From positions 1-21,555 of the IMG/VR virus record IMGVR_UViG_3300029265_000036: a stretch of 21,555 nucleotides of DNA; one strand, given 5' to 3'. The DNA is from a virus. Shown piece after piece: positions 6,292-13,074 of this stretch. The position numbers and the translations under genes are program-made. Within the stretch, counting starts at the first letter, position 1. Each line of letters begins with the position of its first letter. The notes below the pieces were generated by a model. The model did no database searches. It saw only the letters and a list, made by a program, of their open reading frames with translations, and had not been told where the DNA came from.

Positions 6292-7191
6292 ATGCCAACA
6301 ACATTTACCCAGAACAACGGTTTGTCCAAGCCCGGTAACGGCGAAGGCAGCGGCACGTGGGGCAATACTGCAAACACAGTGTTTGACATAGTAGACCGCG
6401 CTATATCAGGTGTCGGGGCGCTGACTCTTAGCGGCACTACGACTACCTTGGCTACGAGCGACGGTATTCTATCCGACGGTAACTATAAAGTCCTTGTGTT
6501 AGGGGGATCACCCTCGGGCACAAACACTATATCCCTTACCCCGACTGACGCACAGAAAGTGTACATGGTCTTTAACAACACGGCACAATCAGTCGTGTTT
6601 AAGCAAGGTTCTGGGGGTACAGCCACAATCACCGCAGGGTCATCCGCTATGGTATACTCAGACGGAGGAGGCGCAAGCGGGGCTGTTTCTGACCTAACGG
6701 CTCAATTCCGCCTAAGTAGTGTGTACGCGAAGTTAACCGCAATCAACGCTTTAGCAGTTACAAACGGGAACTTTATCGTAGGTAATGGAAGCACGTGGAT
6801 TGCTAATACACCCGTACAGGCCCTTGTAGCTCTGGGGGTTACATCCACCGCCGCGGAACTAAACAAAGTAGACGGGTTTACGGGAGTTGCGGCGGACCTT
6901 AATTACGCAAAAGACTTGCGTGCGACCAACGTTACCGACACCGAGTACAACTATCTCGACGGTGTAACATCTTCTATCCAAACGCAGGTTGACGCTAAGT
7001 CACCCACTAATAACCCCACGTTTACTGGCACAGTGACCACCCCCGTAATGAGTCTTGGGGACGGATTTACGATTAGTGCGGACGCGAATAACCTTATTAT
7101 AAAAAAAGGTGCTACGGTTATCATGAATATATCGAAAGACGGTGCCATAGTTGCACGCTCCGATGTATCCGCGTTTGACACGACTATTTAA
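6292..7191 (+). CDS. Tail fibre protein with T4-type LDG repeats
   Basis: The 299-residue protein starts TTFTQNNGLSKPGNGEGSGT followed by WGNTANTVFDIVDRAISG. That virion-attachment-like N-terminus is common in marine phage fibres, where the Gly-x-Trp-Gly-x-x-x-Asn core is typical. Residues about 185-235 contain short fibre repeats: TAAELNKVDGFTGVAADLN, then DTEYNYLDGVTSSIQTQVDA, then a Pro-Thr-x-Asn-Pro-Thr-Phe-Thr-Gly-Thr-Val motif typical of trimeric shaft elements. The C-terminus (LGDGFTISADANNLIIKKGA) is a compact beta tip without a recognisable enzyme or chaperone domain. AAGGA ends nine bases before ATG 6292. It probably forms the shaft to which the following glycine-rich adhesin, or another tip, attaches; that pairing is inference. 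Confidence 0.82.
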   Translation: MPTTFTQNNGLSKPGNGEGSGTWGNTANTVFDIVDRAISGVGALTLSGTTTTLATSDGILSDGNYKVLVLGGSPSGTNTISLTPTDAQKVYMVFNNTAQSVVFKQGSGGTATITAGSSAMVYSDGGGASGAVSDLTAQFRLSSVYAKLTAINALAVTNGNFIVGNGSTWIANTPVQALVALGVTSTAAELNKVDGFTGVAADLNYAKDLRATNVTDTEYNYLDGVTSSIQTQVDAKSPTNNPTFTGTVTTPVMSLGDGFTISADANNLIIKKGATVIMNISKDGAIVARSDVSAFDTTI

Positions 7192-7205
7192 TAAGGGAAA
7201 ACACC

Positions 7206-8303
7206 ATGGCGATACCATCATCAGGTAAGTTGACCCTCTCTAGTATTCAAACAGAGTTCGGGGGCAGTAACCCTACGAGCCTTAGTGAATACTATCGAGA
7301 CGGCGGTTTAGTGACCGACAACAACACAGACGTGCCTACATCCGGTAAGATTAGCCTTGGTGATTTTTACGGCGCGTCAAATATATTCCGCTTTACAATT
7401 AGCTCTGACACTAAAGAGGCTAACATATCGGTACTTGCGCTCGCAGGTGGGTGGAGTGGTGCTGGTCCTGTAGAAGTAACTATAGCGTCAGGAGTATGGT
7501 GCTGGTCAGACGACACTAGCAAAGGCGGGATTATTATACCGTCAAGCATGACATCTACGGTACTCATTACGAACAATGGATACATCATCGGTCGCGGTGG
7601 AAATGGGGGAGCAGGCCCGTTGGTAAATGGGGCGGCAAACGACGGACTACCCGGAGGTCCGGCTATACAGTTATCCAACTCGGGAACTACGATAATTAAT
7701 AACGTATCTTCGTACATAGCGGGTGGCGGTGGGGGCGGCGCAGGCGGAACAACTAACACCACGGATGCTTCCGGTGGTGGTGGTGGTGCAGGAGGCGGAA
7801 CCGGCGGTGCAAGTGGAAATAGTAATTTTGGGACTACGCCTGTAGCCGGGGGCGCCGGTGGAGCTATAGGAGTAGCGGGTGATAACTCGGCTGCTAACGG
7901 GCAGAACACAGGTGGACTTGGCGGCGAAGCGGGCGGTTCTGGTGCAGGACGCCAGCAAAACGACTCGTCTAACCGAGATGGCATATCCGGCGGCGGTGGC
8001 GGCGGTCGCGTATTGCTCGGAAATGCGGTAAACGCAAGATATCCTAGTGGTAGTGGTGCGGACAGCCCCGGAGGATTTGGCGGCGCGTACAATCAAAACG
8101 GAGGCGCGAACAATAGGCAAATAGCGTCTAATCCGGGCCAAGACTATGGCAGTCTTTCTACGCAACCGTCAGGCGGTGGGGGAGGCTGGGCTATGTCTGG
8201 AGGCGACAATACCGCGGGTCATGACGGCGGAGACGGCGGTGCGGCAATATCGGGCAGCAAAGCCGGACTTACCAACAACGGTACAATTTTTGGAGCCACA
8301 TAA
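7206..8303 (+). CDS. Glycine-rich receptor-binding adhesin, gp38-like
   Basis: The 365-residue protein has an N-terminal part with two related motifs, IPSSGKLTLSSIQTEFGG followed by SLSEYYRDGG, and VPTSGKISLGDFYGA, seen at the start of many marine phage fibre tips. A beta region follows (about 58-130). From about residue 135 to the end there are repeated long glycine runs (for example YIAGGGGGGAGG, SGGGGGAGGGTGGASG and SGGGGGGRVLL) separated by variable polar loops, ending GGDGGAAISG and NNGTIFGA. Such blocks form polyglycine-II sandwiches in the gp38 adhesins of T-even-like phages such as S16, in which the loops contact the receptor. A receptor-binding tip is therefore the best call, directly after a fibre shaft gene. 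The variable loops are the expected host-range determinants. The ATG is at 7206, with AAGGGA upstream. Confidence 0.78.
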   Translation: MAIPSSGKLTLSSIQTEFGGSNPTSLSEYYRDGGLVTDNNTDVPTSGKISLGDFYGASNIFRFTISSDTKEANISVLALAGGWSGAGPVEVTIASGVWCWSDDTSKGGIIIPSSMTSTVLITNNGYIIGRGGNGGAGPLVNGAANDGLPGGPAIQLSNSGTTIINNVSSYIAGGGGGGAGGTTNTTDASGGGGGAGGGTGGASGNSNFGTTPVAGGAGGAIGVAGDNSAANGQNTGGLGGEAGGSGAGRQQNDSSNRDGISGGGGGGRVLLGNAVNARYPSGSGADSPGGFGGAYNQNGGANNRQIASNPGQDYGSLSTQPSGGGGGWAMSGGDNTAGHDGGDGGAAISGSKAGLTNNGTIFGAT

Positions 8304-10165
8304 TGCCACTGCAGAAATTACAATTTACGCCGGGTATTAATAGAGAGTCTACGGATTACGCTAACTCCGGTGGTTGGTATCACAGTAGCCTTATACGTTT
8401 TCGTAAAGGATTTCCCGAAACTATTGGAGGGTGGGCAAGACTATCTAACCTGCCGTTGCTAGGTTCGTGCAGATTTTTAAAAGCGTGGTCGGCGCTAGAC
8501 GGCACGTCACTATTGGGCGCGGGCACGCATTTAAAACTTTACATAGTAATCGGCGGAGACCCCGTAGATATAACGCCTTTGCGGACTACAACCAGCGCAG
8601 GGGATGTGACTTTTTCAGCTACAAACGGTTCAAACGTTTTAACAGTGTCTGATACGTCTCACGGGTTATCGGTTAACAACTTCGTAACTTTTTCGGGGGC
8701 TAGTAGTTTAGGAGGTGTAGTAACTGCAGCCGTCTTAAACGCAGAATATCAAGTAGCATCTATAACCAACGCGGGGGTCTATACCGTGGTTATGGCAGTA
8801 ACAGCTAACGGATCAGACAACTCCAACGGGGGCTCAAGCACCGTGGGCGCTTATCAGATACCCGTAGGTATAGACAATTCGGTAAATGGTACTGGGTGGG
8901 GCGCAGGCGCGTGGAACGAAAACCCTTGGGGTGGTCCAGCGGACACAACTGTGGCGGGGGACCGTTTGCGACTGTGGACTATGGACAACTGGGGTGAAGA
9001 CTTAATAGCTGCGGTCCGCGATGGAGGCGTATATTATTGGAACCGAAGCGCAGGCTTTTCCGCCCGCGCTGTAGCATTAAGTGATTTAGCGGGGGCGTCT
9101 TCTCCACCTGTTGTCGCTGTTTCTGTGCTTGTGTCTGAGAAAGACCGCCACGTCATAGCGTTTGGGTGCGATCCCGAGGGTAACTCGACTACACAAGACC
9201 CTATGCTAATACGTTTTTCTGCCACTGAAAGCCTTACTGAGTGGAACACAACTGCGGAGAATACCGCGGGTAGCTTGCGCTTGGACTCGGGTAGCTCGAT
9301 CGTAACTGCAGTGCAAACGCGCCAACAAATATTTATCCTTACCGACTCTGCCGCATACACTATGCAGTTTATTGGGGCGCCATTTACGTTTGGCACTACA
9401 GAGATATCGGTGGGTACGTCAGTCATATCCAGCAACGCGGCCATACCGGTGCAAGATACTGTCTACTGGATGGGCGACGGATTGTTCTATAAGTTTGACG
9501 GTATTGTATCCGTTATACCGTGCTCGGTAGACGAGTATGTATTTAGTGATCTAAATTACGACCAGCTGTCAAAAGTAGTATCCGGTGCAAACGCTGCAGA
9601 CGGTGAAGTATGGTGGTTCTATCCATCCGAAGGCGTGGATAACGTAAACAGGTACGTGATATACAATTACCAGCAAGACATATGGTATTACGGTGATCTC
9701 GCACGCACTGCGTGGGTCGACCGTTCTATAGAAACTTACCCGTTAGCGGCTGCACAAGACGGGCATATATACTTTCAAGAGTTTGGACTAGACAACGGCG
9801 AGTTTAATCCGCCCACTGGACTAAACTCATTTATCGAGTCAAGTCCATTCGAGATAGGCGCGGGGGATAAATTCGCATTTGCGTCACGTATCATACCCGA
9901 TCTAACGTTTAGAAACTCTACAGCCCCCGCCCCAAAGGTTATATTTACCACAAAGGCGCTGCAGTTTCCGGGCGGTAATTATTACGGTGCGGACGAAGAA
10001 ACTGTAACGGGAACCGCGGCACTGCCTATAGAGCAATTTACTAACCAGCTATACGTACGACTACGCGGGAGGGGGATGTCCATGCGTGTAGAATCTGATA
10101 TGGCGGGGGTTTCATGGAGATTGGGGAGCCCACGAATAGAATTACGTACGGATGGAGGTAGATAA
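8303..10165 (+). CDS. Tail nozzle protein (P22 gp10 / tail-tubular-B-like)
   Basis: This 620-residue protein begins LQKLQFTPGINRESTDYANS, GGWYHSSLIRFRKGFPETIG, GGWARLSN, the signature of the large beta-propeller-type nozzle proteins of short-tailed phages. Further recognisable stretches are GTHLKLYIV, a PWGGPA / RLRLWTMDNWGEDLIAAVRD block, RHVIAFGCDP, GSLRLDSGSSIVTAVQTRQQ and YNYQQDIWYYGDLARTAW. The C-terminal part ends in RGRGMSMRVESDMAGVSWRL. The nozzle closes the distal end of the tail tube and opens on DNA release. Residues about 105-200 (a glycine/serine-rich beta segment with VSDTSHGLSVNNFVTF) look like an inserted Ig-like or carbohydrate-facing domain. The ATG shares a base with the adhesin stop (TAATG), with GGAG at 8292-8295. 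Confidence 0.82.
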   Translation: MPLQKLQFTPGINRESTDYANSGGWYHSSLIRFRKGFPETIGGWARLSNLPLLGSCRFLKAWSALDGTSLLGAGTHLKLYIVIGGDPVDITPLRTTTSAGDVTFSATNGSNVLTVSDTSHGLSVNNFVTFSGASSLGGVVTAAVLNAEYQVASITNAGVYTVVMAVTANGSDNSNGGSSTVGAYQIPVGIDNSVNGTGWGAGAWNENPWGGPADTTVAGDRLRLWTMDNWGEDLIAAVRDGGVYYWNRSAGFSARAVALSDLAGASSPPVVAVSVLVSEKDRHVIAFGCDPEGNSTTQDPMLIRFSATESLTEWNTTAENTAGSLRLDSGSSIVTAVQTRQQIFILTDSAAYTMQFIGAPFTFGTTEISVGTSVISSNAAIPVQDTVYWMGDGLFYKFDGIVSVIPCSVDEYVFSDLNYDQLSKVVSGANAADGEVWWFYPSEGVDNVNRYVIYNYQQDIWYYGDLARTAWVDRSIETYPLAAAQDGHIYFQEFGLDNGEFNPPTGLNSFIESSPFEIGAGDKFAFASRIIPDLTFRNSTAPAPKVIFTTKALQFPGGNYYGADEETVTGTAALPIEQFTNQLYVRLRGRGMSMRVESDMAGVSWRLGSPRIELRTDGGR

Positions 10166-10722
10166 TGGGCAACTCAACGCCGATCCCGTTCTTTCCTGTA
10201 CCCCCTACCGTTTATTCAGCGAGATATATGTCCGAAATAACACGGGCGTTTTCGTTATACACGACTCAGCAGCTTGCTAACGTCTCCCTAGCGGCCCTAG
10301 TAGCGCAGATACGCAACACTAACGCGATATCCAATCTAAATGCTACTTCGACGTTTACTGATGTAGTTATAGACGGAGAACAAGATCAACTAGACAGTGG
10401 GTTTACTAACGGTACTACTGGCATTGTATGCGGGTTTACCGGTCGGGTAAAATGCACAGTGCACATAGATTATTCGTCTTCTGTGGGCCGCGCTAGTGTG
10501 CATTTAGGCGTTGCTGTTGACGGGGTAACACAGCCAATATTAGGAAAAGGCGGGTACATAAGAAGCGCAAGCGGGCACAACGATGCCACCGCCACATCAA
10601 CGCAATACATACAAGTTACCAGCGGTGATGAAGTTACCCTGCAAACAAAGCAGGGCGCATCTGGTGGTACTTGTGCGGGAACGGCGGGAAAATGTATGTT
10701 ACTTATGGAGCGATGGGCGTAG
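10165..10722 (+). CDS. Virion protein with C1q/TNF-like jelly-roll domain
   Basis: The 185-residue protein has an N-terminal attachment region (FPVPPTVYSARYMSEITRAF followed by SLYTTQQLANV), a linker, and a C-terminal all-beta domain from about residue 68. That domain includes FTGRVKCTVHIDYSSS, RASVHLGVAVDG and QYIQVTSGDEVTLQTKQGAS, and ends in LLMERWA. This strand pattern with the final hydrophobic -LxxERx ending is characteristic of C1q/TNF-like trimeric jelly rolls on phage fibres and head spikes. It has three cysteines in the C-terminal domain, unusual in this window. It probably assembles as a trimeric knob attached near the nozzle. GGAGG at 10154-10158 and the TAATG junction fix the start. 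A longer spacer follows, so it likely ends this block. Confidence 0.7.
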   Translation: MGNSTPIPFFPVPPTVYSARYMSEITRAFSLYTTQQLANVSLAALVAQIRNTNAISNLNATSTFTDVVIDGEQDQLDSGFTNGTTGIVCGFTGRVKCTVHIDYSSSVGRASVHLGVAVDGVTQPILGKGGYIRSASGHNDATATSTQYIQVTSGDEVTLQTKQGASGGTCAGTAGKCMLLMERWA

Positions 10723-10806
10723 TAAAGTCTACCCGACATAACTTGCAGGTAGCTAAAAACTTAAAATATGTGTAATGTGCATCAACAATGACGTAGGAGA
10801 TTAACC
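10723..10806 (+). other. A/T-rich spacer before the ejection-protein block
   Basis: This 84-base gap is the longest in the window and is richer in A and T than its surroundings. It contains TAAAAT at 10762-10767, one mismatch from a -10 hexamer, but no good -35 at the right distance, and AGGAGA at 10795-10800 serving the GTG at 10807. A promoter or a transcript-processing site would fit the position, but I cannot demonstrate either. I see no convincing terminator hairpin. Confidence 0.25.
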
Positions 10807-11628
10807 GTGGGATACTTAGCAGACGCAGCGCGAGGAATAGAGTCTATCGGCAGTGGTATTAGAAATACTGTTCGAGACGTATTTGGCGGGTCGCAAAGAA
10901 GCAACGCTAACATTAGAGGCGAAACGCCCACGAAGTCTCTTCGCCCTCGTGCACGGCCGAGCGATCTAAATAGCGGCATCGCATCTATCTCCAATAACAA
11001 TAATATTAGAAGCCGTAGGGACCGCAACGACAATGATACGCGTAGTGCCCCCGTACCAGAAAACGTAGAACCTACGTATGCGTCACGGGCCGCAGAAGGC
11101 AGCTTCGTGCAACCGTTAAACCCTAATTATGATCCATCCGATCCTATGTCGCAACGATACGCAAGCCGCCCGTCATACGAGGCGCTGGTTAAATACCGAG
11201 ACGACCTTAAGAAACCGGCTTCAAAGATGGCCGAGGGCGGTGCAGTAGGTGAAAAAGAACAAGTTATAGATGCAGCTGTAGCCGCTATCACAGGGCAACT
11301 TACCGGAGAAGAGGCGGCCGTAGCACTCGCTATGTTCGTTGAGTCCTATGGAGAACAAGAGCTTGAGAAACTCGTAGCCGCAGCGCAATCCAAAACGCAA
11401 GGTGGCGAAGTAGAGGGTCCGGGCACAGGGAAGAGTGACGACGTAGACGCTGCAGTAGGTGAAAAGCCATACAAGCTGTCTAACGGAGAATACATTATGC
11501 CTATCGAGGCGGTTAAAGCGGTTGGCGGCGGTGATCACGCTAAAGGCATCGAAGAGTTAGACCGTATCAGGGAAATGGCCCAGTCAAGCCGTCCGCGTCA
11601 AGGGTCTATGGACCCAAGCGCCGCATGA
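10807..11628 (+). CDS. Putative internal virion / scaffold-associated protein
   Basis: The 273-residue protein has a disordered-looking N-terminal half rich in Arg, Asn and Ser, then a motif MAEGGAVGEKE at 141, and a helical Glu/Ala-rich region. Near the C-terminus is YKLSNGEYIMPIEAVKAVGG followed by GDHAKGIEELDRI. I recognise this last pattern, a Ser-x-Gly-Glu-Tyr-hydrophobic-Met-Pro core, from proteins of marine podoviruses encoded just before the internal virion proteins; the function is not known to me. It starts with GTG 10807, supported by AGGAGA six bases upstream. Its stop overlaps the next ATG by four bases (ATGA), so it is co-translated with the GNAT-like protein. It could be an assembly factor or a minor core protein. 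Confidence 0.65.
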   Translation: MGYLADAARGIESIGSGIRNTVRDVFGGSQRSNANIRGETPTKSLRPRARPSDLNSGIASISNNNNIRSRRDRNDNDTRSAPVPENVEPTYASRAAEGSFVQPLNPNYDPSDPMSQRYASRPSYEALVKYRDDLKKPASKMAEGGAVGEKEQVIDAAVAAITGQLTGEEAAVALAMFVESYGEQELEKLVAAAQSKTQGGEVEGPGTGKSDDVDAAVGEKPYKLSNGEYIMPIEAVKAVGGGDHAKGIEELDRIREMAQSSRPRQGSMDPSAA

Positions 11629-12059
11629 CCGACGTAGCTAGAATGACTCCAGTGCCTCCCGCGTACTTAGACGCAGTGTGGCGAGATATACTTCCGTTCG
11701 TTACGGCCGCGGTTGCTACATCAGCGGGAGCGTTTACGGCGTCAAGCGTATATAAAGATGCGAAAAGCGGTTTCCACACTGTCTGGATTATTGTGTCGGA
11801 TGATGTTATACAGCTCATGTTAACTACTAGGATCGTGCAATACCCCGAGAAACGCGCACTAATAGTGGATTGGGTCGGCGGCGGCGACTTACGCAATGTC
11901 TTGGAAACAGGACTAGACACGCTAAAAGATTATGCGCGAGACAACTCTTGTACGGAAATTGAGGGTAGCGGTCGCAAAGGTTGGGAAAAGTGGTTAGCGC
12001 CGCATGGGTGGACACACCAGCATGTAGCATACAAGTTGGAGATAGACGATGAAAAATAG
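11625..12059 (+). CDS. GNAT-fold protein, possible internal virion protein A (T7 gp13-like position)
   Basis: The 144-residue protein shows a GNAT-like layout: N-terminal helices, a central beta region (FHTVWIIVSDDVIQLMLTTR), then ALIVDWVGGGDLRNVLETGL followed by a helix. After that come CTEIEGSGRKGWEKWLAPHG and WTHQHVAYKLEI, where a Gly-Arg-x-Gly-Trp pattern before the last strands is typical of phage GNAT-like proteins. In T7-like phages a GNAT-like protein occupies the corresponding place as internal virion protein A; that parallel is by position and fold, not shown homology. The classical acetyl-CoA loop is degenerate, so enzymatic activity is uncertain and it may be purely structural. 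ATG 11625 overlaps the preceding stop; an ATG at 11643 is an alternative start. It overlaps the next gene by 11 bases. Confidence 0.6.
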   Translation: MTDVARMTPVPPAYLDAVWRDILPFVTAAVATSAGAFTASSVYKDAKSGFHTVWIIVSDDVIQLMLTTRIVQYPEKRALIVDWVGGGDLRNVLETGLDTLKDYARDNSCTEIEGSGRKGWEKWLAPHGWTHQHVAYKLEIDDEK

Positions 12060-13074
12060 TACCTACGAGACCACATCACAAACGGAAAACAAACTTCCTG
12101 AGTGGGCCGCGCCGTACTTCGAGAGAAACATTGCGCAAGCAGAAGCTGCGTACGGTACTGAGTATCAGGGGTACGGAGGCGATAGAATTGCTGGACCCGG
12201 CACTGATACCATGGGTGCACGAGACATGGCGAGAGATATAGCGGGAAACCCTATTGGCGGTATGGAAGAGGCCCAACAGTTTTTAACTTCGGGGTTAGAG
12301 ACCACTGGACAGCTAGGCCAGTACGATCCATCGGGGTTTTCGGAGTATGGGTTCGATCCTGCACGTCAGTTTAACGGTGCCGAAGCCCAGAGCTATATGA
12401 GCCCGTATCAACAGAACGTAACCGACGTTAACAAAGCGCAAGCATTCCAAGACTTTCAGCGCCTGCAGGGTGGCAGAGATGCCAGTGCAGTAGCTGCAGG
12501 TGCATTTGGAGGCTCGCGACAGGGCGTCGTGCAAGGTATGGCCGAGCAAGACTTGATGACGCAGCTAGGTCGCATACAAGCGGAAGGTTCTCAAAACGCG
12601 TTTAATAACGCGCAAAGTCAGTTTAACGCGGATCGTGGTGCGCAGTTCGGTACACAACAAGCACAAGCTGGTGAGATGGGCCGTGCACAATCAGGCAACG
12701 CAGGAGAAAGTCAGTTCGGTGCAGGCCAAGGTCTCGCTGCATTGCAGACAGGCGCACAATTTGCTGGTGGTCTTACCGACGTTGGCCAGCTGCAGCGTCA
12801 GGGACAGATACAGAACGCGCAGTTGCTTGAGGGCGTTGGCGGCGCGATTACTGCCGAGCAGCAAGCAGAGAACGATCTAAACTATAATAACTTTATGGAA
12901 GAGCAGAACTTTACGCGTAACCAAGTAGGGGGAATGACCAATGTTCTTAACGGTCAACCTGTATCACCTACGGGTAGTTCTAGTACCGTAGGAACTCAAC
13001 CCGGCCCAAGCCCGCTTCAACAAATTGGCGGTGCGGGTCTAGGCGCAGTCGGTCTATATAAGGCATTCCAGTAA
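12049..13074 (+). CDS. Gln/Ala-rich internal virion protein (ejection protein B-like)
   Basis: This 341-residue protein starts with a polar segment (LPEWAAPYFERNIAQAEAAY). It has a middle block with YMSPYQQNVTDVNKAQAFQD, then GAFGGSRQGVVQGMAEQDLM, a long Gln/Asn/Ala-rich helical stretch (FNNAQSQFNADRGAQF), and a Gly-rich C-terminus (QIGGAGLGAVGLYKAF). The YMSPYQQ...GAFGGSRQ combination is a signature I recognise from ejection-type proteins of marine and other podoviruses, placed before the giant internal proteins. Such proteins leave the capsid with the DNA and build a channel in the periplasm. Nothing in the sequence suggests an enzyme. GGAG at 12038-12041 and an 11-base overlap with the GNAT-like gene support ATG 12049. 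The stop shares a base with the next ATG. Confidence 0.72.
   Translation: MKNSTYETTSQTENKLPEWAAPYFERNIAQAEAAYGTEYQGYGGDRIAGPGTDTMGARDMARDIAGNPIGGMEEAQQFLTSGLETTGQLGQYDPSGFSEYGFDPARQFNGAEAQSYMSPYQQNVTDVNKAQAFQDFQRLQGGRDASAVAAGAFGGSRQGVVQGMAEQDLMTQLGRIQAEGSQNAFNNAQSQFNADRGAQFGTQQAQAGEMGRAQSGNAGESQFGAGQGLAALQTGAQFAGGLTDVGQLQRQGQIQNAQLLEGVGGAITAEQQAENDLNYNNFMEEQNFTRNQVGGMTNVLNGQPVSPTGSSSTVGTQPGPSPLQQIGGAGLGAVGLYKAFQ

Noticed and set aside
7367-8092. A 241-residue proline-rich reading frame on the minus strand
   Set aside because: It is the complement of the glycine codons (GGN) of the adhesin gene; Gly-rich sense gives Pro-rich antisense. It has no start signal or recognisable domain.
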